A stretch of 64,000 nucleotides of DNA from Dactylosporangium vinaceum (GTDB lineage Bacteria; Actinomycetota; Actinomycetes; Mycobacteriales; Micromonosporaceae). The translations under genes and the position numbers were made by a program. Each line of letters starts with the position of its first letter. Positions within the stretch are counted from its first letter, which is position 1. The stretch lies in assembly GCF_019904175.1 (NCBI RefSeq), contig NZ_CP061913.1, forward strand, positions 7,564,001 through 7,628,000. Reading direction: 5' to 3'. Positions 1 to 8,843 of the stretch are shown here, in pieces. The notes beneath the pieces are model-generated. The model saw only the letters and a program-made list of their open reading frames with translations. It made no database searches and was not told the origin of the DNA.

Positions 1-1244
1 AGGGCGTCGAGCAGCGCCGGCAGCCGCGCCGACCCGACGCCGGCCAGCCGCCGGATGCGCCACTCGCGCAGGAACCGCGAATGCAGAAGCCGCTCCGCCC
101 TGCGTACCGCGAAGTCGTCGCGGAACACCAGCGGCGCCTCGGCCCGCAGCCCGGCCAGCAGCGGCTCCCACACCGCCATCCTCGCCGCGGTCCGCTCGAG
201 GTCCAGCGCCGCCCCGATTGACGCCTCGAGCTGCTCGACGGCGGCCGCCGCGGCCCGCACCGCCGAGCGGCGCTCGTCGAGGCGCCGGCCGGCGACACCC
301 TCTCCCCGGCCCGACGTGAGCTCGAGCGCGAAGCGGTCCCGGCGCTCGGCGTCGCCGAACAGCACCGGCTCGGCCCCCGGAAACCGGCGCAGCAACCCGG
401 CCAGGACCTCGGCGGCGTGCGCGGCCTGGGTGGCGACGAGGACCGACCCGCCGCGGTCCACGGTGTCGAGGGCGGCTGCGACGACCGCGTGGCTCTTGCC
501 GTTGCCCGGCGGCCCGGACACGACGACGACCGGTTCGCGCCGCACCCGCCGGACGACGTCGCGCTGGGCCGGGTTGAGCGGCAGCGGCGAGTGCACGGGC
601 TCGTCGTCACCAGCGGACTCGGCGGCGGACTCCCCGTACACCCGGGCGAGCGCCGTCGCCTCGAGGCCGGTGCGGGCCGACCAGGCGCGCAGGGTGTCGC
701 GCAGGCCCGGGCTGGCGACGTCGCGGGCCACGTACAGGGCGGCGACGGCCTCGGCGAGCAGGTCCTCGCCCGGCTTGAACCCGGCCGCCCCGGCCGCGGT
801 CTCGATCCAGGCCGTCGTGCCGATCGCGGTCAGCCAGGGCGGGGTGGCGACGCCGGGGGCCGCCTCCAGGGCGGCGGCGAGCTCGCGGTCCGTGATGAGC
901 GGCGTGACCTCCAGGTCGCCGGCGGGCGTGACCCGGTACCCCCGCAGCCTCGATCCTGAACCCTCCAGCCGGACCGGCTCGTAGAGCAGCGGCAGGCGCA
1001 CGGTGCGGGCGGCCCCGTCGACCTCGGCCGTCCCGGTCAGCCAGGCCCACCCGCGGCGCAGGATCCGCTCCTCCCGGTGCAGGGAGTCGAGGGCGGCCAG
1101 GCGCTGGGCGGCCTTGCCCGCGGGCACCCGCTCCGGGTCGCTCAGGCGCAGCGGCGCGGGCGCCCCCTTGGCCACGTCGAGCACGCGGTCCCGGCCGGCC
1201 GGCGCGAGGTCGGCGAGCGCGGCGAGTACGCGGCTGGGCTCCAT
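1..1244 (-). CDS. AAA/superfamily-1 helicase-like ATPase, 3' end outside window
   Basis: The reading frame opens at an ATG at 1244 and runs open to the left edge, so only the first 414 codons are visible. Around residues 242-250 it has a clear Walker A motif, GPPGNGKS, followed by a hydrophobic strand ending in VLVATQ, the arrangement seen in superfamily-1 (DNA2/NAM7-like) helicases and related AAA ATPases. The roughly 240 residues before the P-loop match nothing I can name. An Arg/Ala-rich stretch follows the P-loop. The C-terminal helicase motifs would lie outside the window. The gene diverges from the small membrane protein gene at 1359, leaving 114 bases for promoters. Nucleic-acid unwinding is inferred from the family; ATP binding is well supported. 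Confidence 0.72.
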   Translation of the reverse strand, partial: MEPSRVLAALADLAPAGRDRVLDVAKGAPAPLRLSDPERVPAGKAAQRLAALDSLHREERILRRGWAWLTGTAEVDGAARTVRLPLLYEPVRLEGSGSRLRGYRVTPAGDLEVTPLITDRELAAALEAAPGVATPPWLTAIGTTAWIETAAGAAGFKPGEDLLAEAVAALYVARDVASPGLRDTLRAWSARTGLEATALARVYGESAAESAGDDEPVHSPLPLNPAQRDVVRRVRREPVVVVSGPPGNGKSHAVVAAALDTVDRGGSVLVATQAAHAAEVLAGLLRRFPGAEPVLFGDAERRDRFALELTSGRGEGVAGRRLDERRSAVRAAAAAVEQLEASIGAALDLERTAARMAVWEPLLAGLRAEAPLVFRDDFAVRRAERLLHSRFLREWRIRRLAGVGSARLPALLDA

Positions 1245-1358
1245 AGGTGCCCGGAAGTCTAGACGCTGCGGTCACGCCTCGACCTGGGCACGGACCGCGG
1301 CCGACGATCGTGTACCTTGCCGTTCGACAGCCGTCGACGCCTGGGGAGTGCGGGACCG

Positions 1359-1718
1359 ATGCACATCAACGACTTCTGGGTCGCCATCCCGGTGGGCCTG
1401 CTCATCGGCGTGCTCGGGCGGCTGGTCCTGCCCGGCCGCCAGTCGATCGGCGTGTTCATCACGTTCCTGATCGGCGTCGGGGCGGCGCTGCTGGGCACGC
1501 TCGTCGCCGGGCTGTTCGGCCTCGACGACAAGGCCGTGGTGAAGGTCTGGAAGATCCAGTGGAGCTGGTGGGAGCTGGCGATCCAGGTCGTCTTCGCCGC
1601 CGTCGGCATCGGGCTGGCCAACGTGCTCACCTACACGAAGCTCGCCTCCGGCAACGCCAAGCCCCGCAAGCGGGCCGCGCGCAAGCGGACCACGAGGAAG
1701 AAGACCGACGACGACTGA
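1359..1718 (+). CDS. GlsB/YeaQ/YmgE-type small membrane protein
   Basis: This 119-residue protein has about three hydrophobic segments (roughly residues 5-20, 24-48 and 63-88) and a very basic C-terminus made of Lys/Arg/Thr runs ending in Asp residues. The glycine-rich helices with the motif GLLIGVLGRLVLPG resemble the GlsB/YeaQ/YmgE (transglycosylase-associated) stress membrane family, although the lysine-rich tail is an addition. The ATG at 1359 was chosen over an in-frame upstream start because GGGGAG lies about ten bases before it. The gene stands alone, convergent with the ROK repressor gene whose end is 14 bases away. Its role is unknown. Confidence 0.75.
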   Translation: MHINDFWVAIPVGLLIGVLGRLVLPGRQSIGVFITFLIGVGAALLGTLVAGLFGLDDKAVVKVWKIQWSWWELAIQVVFAAVGIGLANVLTYTKLASGNAKPRKRAARKRTTRKKTDDD

Positions 1719-1732
1719 GGCCCGCCCGGGAT

Positions 1733-2911
1733 CTAGGGGCGGCTGAGCTCGGCCAGCAGCGCGTCGCGGACCGCCGCCCGGCCGGCCTCCTGCGCGCCCA
1801 GGAGGGCGGCGTCGTCGTGGACCCGGCTGGTCGCGATGGCGGTGTCCAGCAGCGGGGTCGCCGCGGCCAGGGCGGCGGCGACCGCGTCACCCAGGACCTC
1901 CCCGCCGGCCTGCCCGACCTCGCCCCCGATGACGACGAGCGGCGGGTCGAGCACCGCGACGACCGCCGACAGCCCCAGCGCGATCCGCCCGGCGAGCGTC
2001 GTCACGAACTCGAGCGCCGCCGGGTCCTTCTGCGCCGCCCGCGCCGCGGCCGCGGCCATGGTGGCGGCGGCGGTCGGGGCGGCGAGCCCGTGGGCGCCCG
2101 CCAGATCGAGGACCGCGGCCCCGTTGACGAGCTGGGTGAACGTGGCCCCGCCGCTGACCGGCATGTAGCCGATCTCACCGGCCCCGCCCCGGGCCCCGCG
2201 CAGCAGCGCCCCGCCCAGGTCGATGGCGAGGCCGAGGCCGCCCTCGCCGAGCCACAGCAGCGCGAAACTTTCCGCGTCCCGCCCGGCGCCCCCGGCCCGC
2301 TCGGCCACCGCGGCCAGGTTCACGTCGTTGTCGACGCCGACGGTCACCCCCAGCTGCCGGCGCAGGTCCTCGACCAGGCCCGGCCGCTCCCAGCCCGGCA
2401 CCTCCATGTGGTGCAGGACGTCGCTGCGCTGGTCGTACGAGCCGGCCACGGCGATCTGCACGTGCGCGACCGGGTCGCGGGAGATCCCGGCCTCCTTGCA
2501 GACCTCGTCGACGGTGTCGGCGACCGCGGCGACGGTGTCGGTGCTGGCGAAGTCGATGCTCGACTCGAGCCGCCCGCGGACCGCCCCGGCCAGGTCGGTG
2601 ACGGCGGCGGTGACGCTCGGCGTGCCCCGGTCCCGCTGGTCGCGGATCGACAGGGCCACCGCGTAGGCGGCGTCGGGGTTGACCGCGTAGACCTCGGCGT
2701 TGGGGCCCGGACCGGCGCTGACGTAGCCGACGACGCTCACCAGCCGCGCCTCCGTGAGCCGCCGCAGCGCCTCGGAGATGGTGGGCTTGGACAGGCCGGT
2801 GAGGTCGCGCAGTTCTCCGCGGGTCAGGGGCCCGCGTTCCAGCACATGACTCAGGGCGGCCGCGTCGTTCATGGCCCTGAGCAGCTTCGATGATCCGCCG
2901 AGGTGCGTCAT
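1733..2911 (-). CDS. ROK-family transcriptional repressor
   Basis: The protein has 392 residues. The first 75 form a winged helix-turn-helix (TRGELRDLTGLSKPTISEALRRL is the core region) and the rest is a ROK sugar-kinase-like domain carrying the family glycine-rich stretches, including the LGEGGLGLAIDLGGALLRG region. This is the NagC/XylR-type repressor layout, in which a sugar ligand normally controls DNA binding. The ATG at 2911 gives a length typical for the family; an upstream in-frame start would add a stretch unlike the family. It is divergent from the methyltransferase gene (98 bases apart). No sugar transport genes are adjacent, so its target is unknown. Confidence 0.88.
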   Translation of the reverse strand: MTHLGGSSKLLRAMNDAAALSHVLERGPLTRGELRDLTGLSKPTISEALRRLTEARLVSVVGYVSAGPGPNAEVYAVNPDAAYAVALSIRDQRDRGTPSVTAAVTDLAGAVRGRLESSIDFASTDTVAAVADTVDEVCKEAGISRDPVAHVQIAVAGSYDQRSDVLHHMEVPGWERPGLVEDLRRQLGVTVGVDNDVNLAAVAERAGGAGRDAESFALLWLGEGGLGLAIDLGGALLRGARGGAGEIGYMPVSGGATFTQLVNGAAVLDLAGAHGLAAPTAAATMAAAAARAAQKDPAALEFVTTLAGRIALGLSAVVAVLDPPLVVIGGEVGQAGGEVLGDAVAAALAAATPLLDTAIATSRVHDDAALLGAQEAGRAAVRDALLAELSRP

Positions 2912-3008
2912 GGTGAGCGAACCGTATGGTCGGCCCCGGCGCCTGTCAATCGCAGAGCCGACATAAACCCACAAAATGCGACGTAGGCCACCGTCTATGC
3001 TGCTCGCC

Positions 3009-3782
3009 ATGGTGCAGCTCGGGGCGATTCAGGAAACCATGTTACTGACGCTGCACGCCCGGGCCGCCAACGGCGACGGGGCCGCACAGCGGCTGGTCAG
3101 CGCCATCGACTACGACTTCACCGCCTTCGAGCGGCACAAGGGCCTGACCGCGCTGTTCCACGTCCTGCGCTGCGGGTGGTACGACGAGTGGACGCGGCAG
3201 TTCCTGGCCGAGTGCCCCGGCGGCACGGTGGTGGAGCTGGGGGCCGGCCTGACCACCCGGGCCGACCGCCTGGACAACGGCGCCGCGACCTGGGTCTTCG
3301 CGGACCTCCCGGACGCCACGGCGCTGCGCCGCACGCTCCTGCCCGACACCGCACGCCGCCGCACCGTGACCGCGTCGGTGCTGGACCCGGCCTGGCCCTC
3401 GGCGGTGGCGGCCGAGGGGCCCTGCCTCTTCCTGGCCGAGGGGCTGCTGGTGTACCTCGAGCCGGCCGCGGTCCGCACCGTGCTGGCCACGGTCGCGGCC
3501 CGGTTCCCCGGCAGCCGGATCGCTCTCGACACCTACGGCTCGTGGATCGTGGCGCGCCCCCGCGGGCCGCTGCGGCACATGGCGGCGGACCTGGTCTGGG
3601 CCTGCGACGACCCGCAGGAGGTGCAGCGCTGGGGCATCGGCCTGACACTGCGCGAGTCGCACCGGCTGACCCGGCCGGTGCGGCGGACCCTCCCCCGCCG
3701 CACCCGCCTCGCTCTGCACGCCGTCAACGCCCTCGCCCCGGCGAGGATGACCGACCTGCGGGTCAGCCTCTACAGCGCCTAG
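3009..3782 (+). CDS. SAM-dependent methyltransferase, TcmP/leucine carboxyl methyltransferase type
   Basis: This protein of about 257 residues has the fold signature of the PPM1/LCM family of O-methyltransferases: an N-terminal [18 protein letters not shown] segment, a SAM-binding [15 protein letters not shown] loop, and a late [12 protein letters not shown] motif. Family members methylate carboxyl or hydroxyl groups on proteins or small molecules; the substrate here cannot be told. I place the start at 3009 because relatives begin just before VQL, but an ATG at 2997 or 2976 is possible and no clear ribosome binding site decides. The stop codon shares the palindrome CTAG with the stop of the convergent YidD-like gene. 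Confidence 0.85.
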   Translation: MVQLGAIQETMLLTLHARAANGDGAAQRLVSAIDYDFTAFERHKGLTALFHVLRCGWYDEWTRQFLAECPGGTVVELGAGLTTRADRLDNGAATWVFADLPDATALRRTLLPDTARRRTVTASVLDPAWPSAVAAEGPCLFLAEGLLVYLEPAAVRTVLATVAARFPGSRIALDTYGSWIVARPRGPLRHMAADLVWACDDPQEVQRWGIGLTLRESHRLTRPVRRTLPRRTRLALHAVNALAPARMTDLRVSLYSA

Positions 3783-4204
3783 ACCGGCACCGGGTCATAG
3801 CCGCGGGCGCCACCGGGGCGGCAGCGGGCCAGCCGCCGCGAGGCCAGCCAGATCCCGCGCACCGCGCCGTGCCGGGTGATGGCCTCGGCCGCGTAGTGCG
3901 AGCAGCTGGGTGAGAAGCGGCAGCACGGGCGCTCCCGCTTCGCGGAGACCTCGGTCTGGTACCTGCGGATCGCCCCGAGCATCGGCCCCTCGGGCGAGGC
4001 CGCCCGCTTCGGGGCCCGGGCCATCGCGAACAGCATGCCCGGCAGCGACAGCAGCCCCACCATCAGGCAGGAGCCGTCGATCGCCTCGCCGATGCAGCAG
4101 CCCGTCTCGAGCAGGCAGGCGTCACGCAGGCAGGTGTTGCCGCCGCGGTTGTACCGGTAGTCGGGCTGCCGCCGGTACCGCCGGCTGGACCATGGATCGC
4201 GCAT
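3779..4204 (-). CDS. yidD: YidD-like membrane protein insertion factor with cysteine-rich N-terminal extension
   Basis: The last 65 or so residues are a recognisable YidD domain: [10 protein letters not shown], then [16 protein letters not shown], then [18 protein letters not shown]. YidD is a small protein associated with YidC-dependent membrane insertion. Most YidD proteins are 70-90 residues; this one is 141, with a 70-residue N-terminal extension holding six cysteines (C25, C30, C36, C37, C46 and others) and a hydrophobic patch [17 protein letters not shown]. It lies far from the rpmH-rnpA-yidC neighbourhood where yidD normally sits, so it may be a second, specialised copy. The ATG at 4204 is the most upstream; a shorter start inside the extension cannot be excluded. 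Confidence 0.8.
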   Translation of the reverse strand: MRDPWSSRRYRRQPDYRYNRGGNTCLRDACLLETGCCIGEAIDGSCLMVGLLSLPGMLFAMARAPKRAASPEGPMLGAIRRYQTEVSAKRERPCCRFSPSCSHYAAEAITRHGAVRGIWLASRRLARCRPGGARGYDPVPV

Positions 4205-4257
4205 ACGAACCGTGATACCCCTCCGGTGCCACCACTAAGGATTTTCCCGGAGCGGCG

Positions 4258-5511
4258 TCAGCTGGCGCTCGACTCGCGGGCCTCCTGGAACACCCCGTCC
4301 GCGGCGAGCTCGGAGATGACGGCGTTGAGGTGGTCGATCTCGGCGTCGGTGTTGGCCGCGGTGACCTGCACCCGGAAGCCGACCTGGTCGCGAGGCACGC
4401 CGGGGTAGGGGGCGAGGGTCACGAACAGGCCCCGCTGCCACAGCCGCTCCGACACCTCGACCAGGTCGCGGTCCAGCGCGATCGGCAGCTCGATGATCGG
4501 GGTGTCGTCGGTGTTGGGGGTGAACACGCCGAGGCCGCGGACGTGCTGCAGGACCCGCATCGTCATCCGGTACAGCTCCGAGCGCAGCTTGTCACCCCGC
4601 TCCGCGTTCACGTCGAACCCGGCCAGCACGGTGGCCAGGGACGCGGTCGGCGACGGGCCCGAGTACAGGTACGGCGCGGCCGCGGACTTGAGGCGGTTCT
4701 TGAGGACCGTGGGCACCGCCAGGAACGCCAGCAGCGACGAGTACGCCTTCGAGAAGCCGCCCACCAGCACGACGTTGTCGTAGGACTCCCCGCAGTACCG
4801 GATGATGCTGTTGCCGGAGATGCCGTAGGGACTCGTCTCGTCGTCGGCCCGGGCGCCGATGACCCCGAACCCGTGGGCGTCGTCGATGTAGAGCACGGCG
4901 CCGTGGGCCCGGCACAGGTCGAGGTACGCGCGCACGTCCGGGATGTTGCCGGTCATGCTGTTGACGCCGTCCATGCAGACCAGGACGGGGCCCGGGTTGC
5001 CGGCCGCGAGCAGCGCGGCGAGCTCGTCGAGCGAGCGGAACCGCGACAGCGTGGCGCCCTGGGCGCGGGCGAAGACGCAGCCGTCCCAGATCGTCTTGTG
5101 GGCCCGCGAGTCGACGAGGATGGTGCCCTGCTGGGCCAGCACCGGGATGACCGACAGGTGGATCTGGGTGATCGTGGGCAGGACCAGGGTGTCCTCGGCG
5201 CCGAGCAGGGCGGCCAGGCGCTGCTCGATCTGCGGGTAGAGGGCCGGGTTGCCCAGCATCCGCGACCACGACGGGTGCGTGCCCCAGCGCCGCAGCTGCT
5301 CGTCGACCGCGCCGATGATGTCGGGCTCCAGGTCGAAGCCGAGGTAGTTGCAGGAGGCCCAGTCGGTAAGCCAGTGCTCGCCGACCCGGATGCGGCGGCC
5401 GTCGACCTGGTCGATGACGGCGTCGTAGAAGCGGGTCTCGGCGCGCAGACGGGCGATGCCGCTGTATCGGGGGTCCCTGTCGACTTCGGTCGCGAGGTGT
5501 GAGGCGTGCAC
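4258..5511 (-). CDS. PLP-dependent alpha-oxoamine synthase family enzyme
   Basis: This 417-residue protein has the class II fold-type I aminotransferase architecture of the alpha-oxoamine synthases (KBL, BioF, HemA, serine palmitoyltransferase, CqsA). The pyridoxal-binding aspartate lies in YIDDAHGFGVIG (D211, H213) and the Schiff-base lysine in GGFSKAYSS (K255). Family enzymes condense an amino acid with an acyl-CoA, releasing CO2; the substrate cannot be read from sequence. The GTG start at 5511 is preceded by GGAGG four bases away and leaves 16 bases after the stop of the upstream cyclic-di-GMP gene, so the two are very probably co-transcribed. There is no neighbouring biotin, heme or threonine pathway gene, so a lipid or signal-molecule role is possible but unproven. 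Confidence 0.85.
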   Translation of the reverse strand: MHASHLATEVDRDPRYSGIARLRAETRFYDAVIDQVDGRRIRVGEHWLTDWASCNYLGFDLEPDIIGAVDEQLRRWGTHPSWSRMLGNPALYPQIEQRLAALLGAEDTLVLPTITQIHLSVIPVLAQQGTILVDSRAHKTIWDGCVFARAQGATLSRFRSLDELAALLAAGNPGPVLVCMDGVNSMTGNIPDVRAYLDLCRAHGAVLYIDDAHGFGVIGARADDETSPYGISGNSIIRYCGESYDNVVLVGGFSKAYSSLLAFLAVPTVLKNRLKSAAAPYLYSGPSPTASLATVLAGFDVNAERGDKLRSELYRMTMRVLQHVRGLGVFTPNTDDTPIIELPIALDRDLVEVSERLWQRGLFVTLAPYPGVPRDQVGFRVQVTAANTDAEIDHLNAVISELAADGVFQEARESSAS

Positions 5512-5527
5512 AGGTCCTCCGGGTGGT

Positions 5528-8500
5528 TCAGGCCGCGGTGCGACCTCCCCGTTGAGGCCCCGACGCATCTTGCGACAACCATTGACTCGCGTCACCGTAG
5601 CTCAACGGTTTGGAGAACAAGTAACCCTGACCGTTGTCGCAACCCATCGTGACCAGCAGTTCGCGCTCCGCGGCGGTCTCGATGCCCTCGGCGACGACCT
5701 GCAGCTTGAGGATCCGGGCCAGCTGGACGATCATGTCGACCACCGCGTGCTGCTCGGTCGAGGAGACCACGGTGTCGATGAAGCTCTTGTCGAGTTTGAG
5801 CACGTCGACGGGGAGCCGGCGCAGGTACGACAGCGACGAGAAGCCGGTGCCGAAGTCGTCGATGGCGATGCGGACCCCGGCCTGGCGCAGGGCCGCGAGC
5901 TCGCTCGTGACCTCGCCGTCGTCGTGCAGCAGCAGGCTCTCGGTCATCTCCAGCAGCAGCCCGCCCGGCGGCAGGCCCATCCGGTCGATCTCGGCGAGCA
6001 CCCACTGGGCGAAGTCCGGCGAGCGGAACTGCCGGGCCGAGACGTTCACCGAGACGTATATCTCCTCGCCGGGGTACGCGATGCGCCACTGGGCCGCGGC
6101 GGTGATGGCGTTGCTGAGCACCCAGGCGCCGAGCGGCACGATCAGGCCGCTCTCCTCGGCGACGGAGATGAACTCGTCGGGCGGGACCATGCCGCGGGTC
6201 GGGTGGTCCCAGCGGACCAGTGCCTCGAAGCCGCGGGTGCGGTCGTCGGCGAGGGTGACGATCGGCTGGAAGTGCAGCAGGAACGCCCGGTCGGCGATGG
6301 CCCGGTCGAGGTCGGCCCGCAGCTTGTGGCGCTCGACGACGGCGCTGTGCAGCGACGACTCGAAGCGCCGCCAGCGGTCGCGGCCGGCGTCCTTGGCGAC
6401 GTAGACCGCGAGGTCGGCGTGGCGCAGCAGCTCCTGCGCGGTGGCGGCCTCCGCGGTGGTGGAGACCCCGATCGAAGCGGTGGCGGTGACGGTACCGTGG
6501 GCCAGCTCGAACGGCGCCGCGAAGCTCTGCAGCACCCGCTCGGCCACCCGCTCGACGTCGGCCGACGTGCCGGCCCGCCGGACCAGGGCGGCGAACTCGT
6601 CCCCGCCGAGCCGGGCCACCGTGCCGGCCGCGCCGTACGAGCCGTCGACCGCCCGCAGCGCCTCGGTCAGCCGCTGCCCCACCGCCACGAGCAGGGCGTC
6701 GCCGGCGCCGTGGCCGAAGGTGTCGTTGACCACCTTGAAGTCGTCGAGCTCGACGATGAGCACGCCGACCGTGGCGCCGGTCTCGGCCCCGGACGCGACC
6801 GCCTCCTGGACCCGGGTCAGGAACACCTCGCGGTTGGGCAGGCCGGTAAGCGCGTCGAACGTCGCCCGCTGATACAGCTCCGCCTGCAGCCGGCTGCGCT
6901 CGGTCACGTCCCGCAGCGTCACCACGACCCCGCGCACGGTCGGCTCGTCGCGCAGGTCGCGGAACGTCGCCTCGACGAGCGCGGGCCGCTCGTCGGGCCC
7001 GGTGACCTGCAGGTCCTTGCCGGGCCGGCCGCTGTCGCCGGCGCGCACCTCGACCAGGCGGCGGCCGACCTCGGCCGCGCTGTCGTCGGCGAACGCCGAG
7101 GGCAGCGGCCGGTCGACGAGGTCGGAGCCGAACAGCGCCTGCGCGGACGGGCTGGCGTAGCGCACGAGGTCGTCGTCGCCGACGATGAGGATGACGTCGG
7201 CGGTGTTGAGCACCAGGGTCCGGAAGTACGCCTCGCTGTTGCGCCGGCCGACCTCCTCGCCGAGCGCGATGCGCTCCAGGGCCATCGCGGCCTGCGTGGC
7301 CAGGATCTGCGCGGCCTCCTGCAGCCCGACCAGCACCACCTCGTCGGAGGCCACGTAGAGGGCCCGCTCGGCGGCCCGCCCGTCGGCCAGGGCGAGCGGG
7401 CAGCACAGCGAGACCTCGAACTCGCCGAGCTTCGCGGCGACGGCCGGGTCCAATGTGGACGTGTAGGCCATCGACACTCCGGTGTCGATGGCGGGGCCGA
7501 GCGCGATGGCGTAGGAGCGCCCCGGCGGCAGCAGCTCGGCGACGGCGGCGTGCAGGGTCCGGGCGACGGCCTCCTCGTCGTTGGCCAGCAGCAGCGCGGC
7601 CCCGGCGCTGCGCAGGCGGCGCTCGCGCTGCACGGTGAGCCGCTGCGCGCGGACGGCCCGGCCCAGCCGCAGCAGGACCAGCCCGGACAGCAGCGCGGAC
7701 ACGGCGGCGATCGCGGCGGCGTCGCGCACCCGGCCTCCCCGCATCTCGACGAACAGCACGACCGGAGCGATGAACAGCGACATCCCGAGCAGCAGCAGCC
7801 GCCCGAGGCGCTCCTCGAAGCCGCGCTGGACCTGCGGCTCGGTGAGCTGGCGCATCGAGGGGTGCAGCGCGGCGACGCCCCACAGGACGTAGAACGCGGC
7901 CCAGCCGATGTCGACCGGCCCGCCGGTCTTCCAGCCGCCGGCCAGCTGGTGCAGCCCGTAGCCGACGTCGGAGCTGAGCAGCCCGATCCCGCCCGCGGCC
8001 AGCAGCGCGACGGCGGTGTTGAACCGGACCGAGGCGATCAGGCGGGCCCCGACCAGCAGCACCACGATGTCGGCGAGCGGGTACGCGATCGAGATGGACC
8101 GGTCCAATGTGGACAGGTCGGGATTGTCGACATAGGGCCGGATGAGGGCGATGTAGGAGAGCAGGCCGAGCCCGGCGGTCAGCGTGACCGCGTCGAACAG
8201 GCCGCCGAGATCGCGCCGCACGACGCCGAGGCGGTAGAGCCAGACCATGGCCGCGGCGATGAGGACGTACACCGTGAGGTAGCAGGCGTCGGCCAGGGAC
8301 GGGAACCCGGAGCGGTGCAGCAGCCGGGTCAGCACGTCGGCGATGAGGTCGCCGGTGATGAAGCAGGCGACGGCGCCGGCCAGCAGCAGCCAGGGCGCCC
8401 GGCGGCGGGGCCGGTGCAGGTGGACGCCGAGCAGGATGGCACCGACGCTCGCGTAGCCGATCGCCGACCACAGCACGATGTGTAACGAGGGCAACGCGAA

Positions 8501-8569
8501 GTTGGCGATCACGAGGACCGCCATCGCACCGGCGTAACCCGCCAGCACCCCGCGTGCCGACCCGCTCAC
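5528..8569 (-). CDS. Membrane-bound GGDEF-EAL cyclic-di-GMP protein with PAS domain
   Basis: The 1013-residue protein starts with about 8-10 hydrophobic helices (residues 8-305), then a GAF-like segment (about 310-440), a PAS domain (about 445-560), a GGDEF domain with intact GGDEF at 655-659, and an EAL domain with EAL at 782-784, DDFGTGFSS at 904-912 and AEGIE near 960. It is therefore a candidate bifunctional diguanylate cyclase and phosphodiesterase at the membrane. I see no RxxD inhibitory site just before GGDEF. The GTG start at 8569 has AGAGG about ten bases upstream and gives an N-terminus matching the paralogue at 29121 (LAGYAG motif). It leads an operon with the alpha-oxoamine synthase gene. 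Confidence 0.93.
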   Translation of the reverse strand: MSGSARGVLAGYAGAMAVLVIANFALPSLHIVLWSAIGYASVGAILLGVHLHRPRRRAPWLLLAGAVACFITGDLIADVLTRLLHRSGFPSLADACYLTVYVLIAAAMVWLYRLGVVRRDLGGLFDAVTLTAGLGLLSYIALIRPYVDNPDLSTLDRSISIAYPLADIVVLLVGARLIASVRFNTAVALLAAGGIGLLSSDVGYGLHQLAGGWKTGGPVDIGWAAFYVLWGVAALHPSMRQLTEPQVQRGFEERLGRLLLLGMSLFIAPVVLFVEMRGGRVRDAAAIAAVSALLSGLVLLRLGRAVRAQRLTVQRERRLRSAGAALLLANDEEAVARTLHAAVAELLPPGRSYAIALGPAIDTGVSMAYTSTLDPAVAAKLGEFEVSLCCPLALADGRAAERALYVASDEVVLVGLQEAAQILATQAAMALERIALGEEVGRRNSEAYFRTLVLNTADVILIVGDDDLVRYASPSAQALFGSDLVDRPLPSAFADDSAAEVGRRLVEVRAGDSGRPGKDLQVTGPDERPALVEATFRDLRDEPTVRGVVVTLRDVTERSRLQAELYQRATFDALTGLPNREVFLTRVQEAVASGAETGATVGVLIVELDDFKVVNDTFGHGAGDALLVAVGQRLTEALRAVDGSYGAAGTVARLGGDEFAALVRRAGTSADVERVAERVLQSFAAPFELAHGTVTATASIGVSTTAEAATAQELLRHADLAVYVAKDAGRDRWRRFESSLHSAVVERHKLRADLDRAIADRAFLLHFQPIVTLADDRTRGFEALVRWDHPTRGMVPPDEFISVAEESGLIVPLGAWVLSNAITAAAQWRIAYPGEEIYVSVNVSARQFRSPDFAQWVLAEIDRMGLPPGGLLLEMTESLLLHDDGEVTSELAALRQAGVRIAIDDFGTGFSSLSYLRRLPVDVLKLDKSFIDTVVSSTEQHAVVDMIVQLARILKLQVVAEGIETAAERELLVTMGCDNGQGYLFSKPLSYGDASQWLSQDASGPQRGGRTAA

Positions 8570-8843
8570 TCTCAGCTGCCTCTGTCTGCGATCGGTGCCC
8601 CGCCCGCGCTTGCTCGCGGCGAGGCAGACGCTACCCAGTTCACTGCCGAATGAGGAATACCTGGCAGGATCGTTCCGAGCGGCCCGCACGACGCCTTTGA
8701 CGCCTTTTGCGCATTTGACGGCTTTGAGGGTACCGCCAGAGACCCGTGATATCTACACCCTGCGATGGACCAATCGACGCTGGGCTACGGCCGGGCGACA
8801 TTCATTCATGCGGTCTTTCCCGGTCATTCGCCCTCACTCGCGG

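Noticed and set aside
3779-3782. Stop codons of convergent genes sharing CTAG, also at 50495-50498
   Set aside because: Tail-to-tail overlaps of this type arise easily in compact genomes; no function implied.
5456-8485. Long plus-strand reading frame of about 1000 codons
   Set aside because: It is antisense to the GGDEF-EAL gene and has the biased Arg/Gly/Asp/Gln composition of a GC-skewed shadow frame, with no domain.
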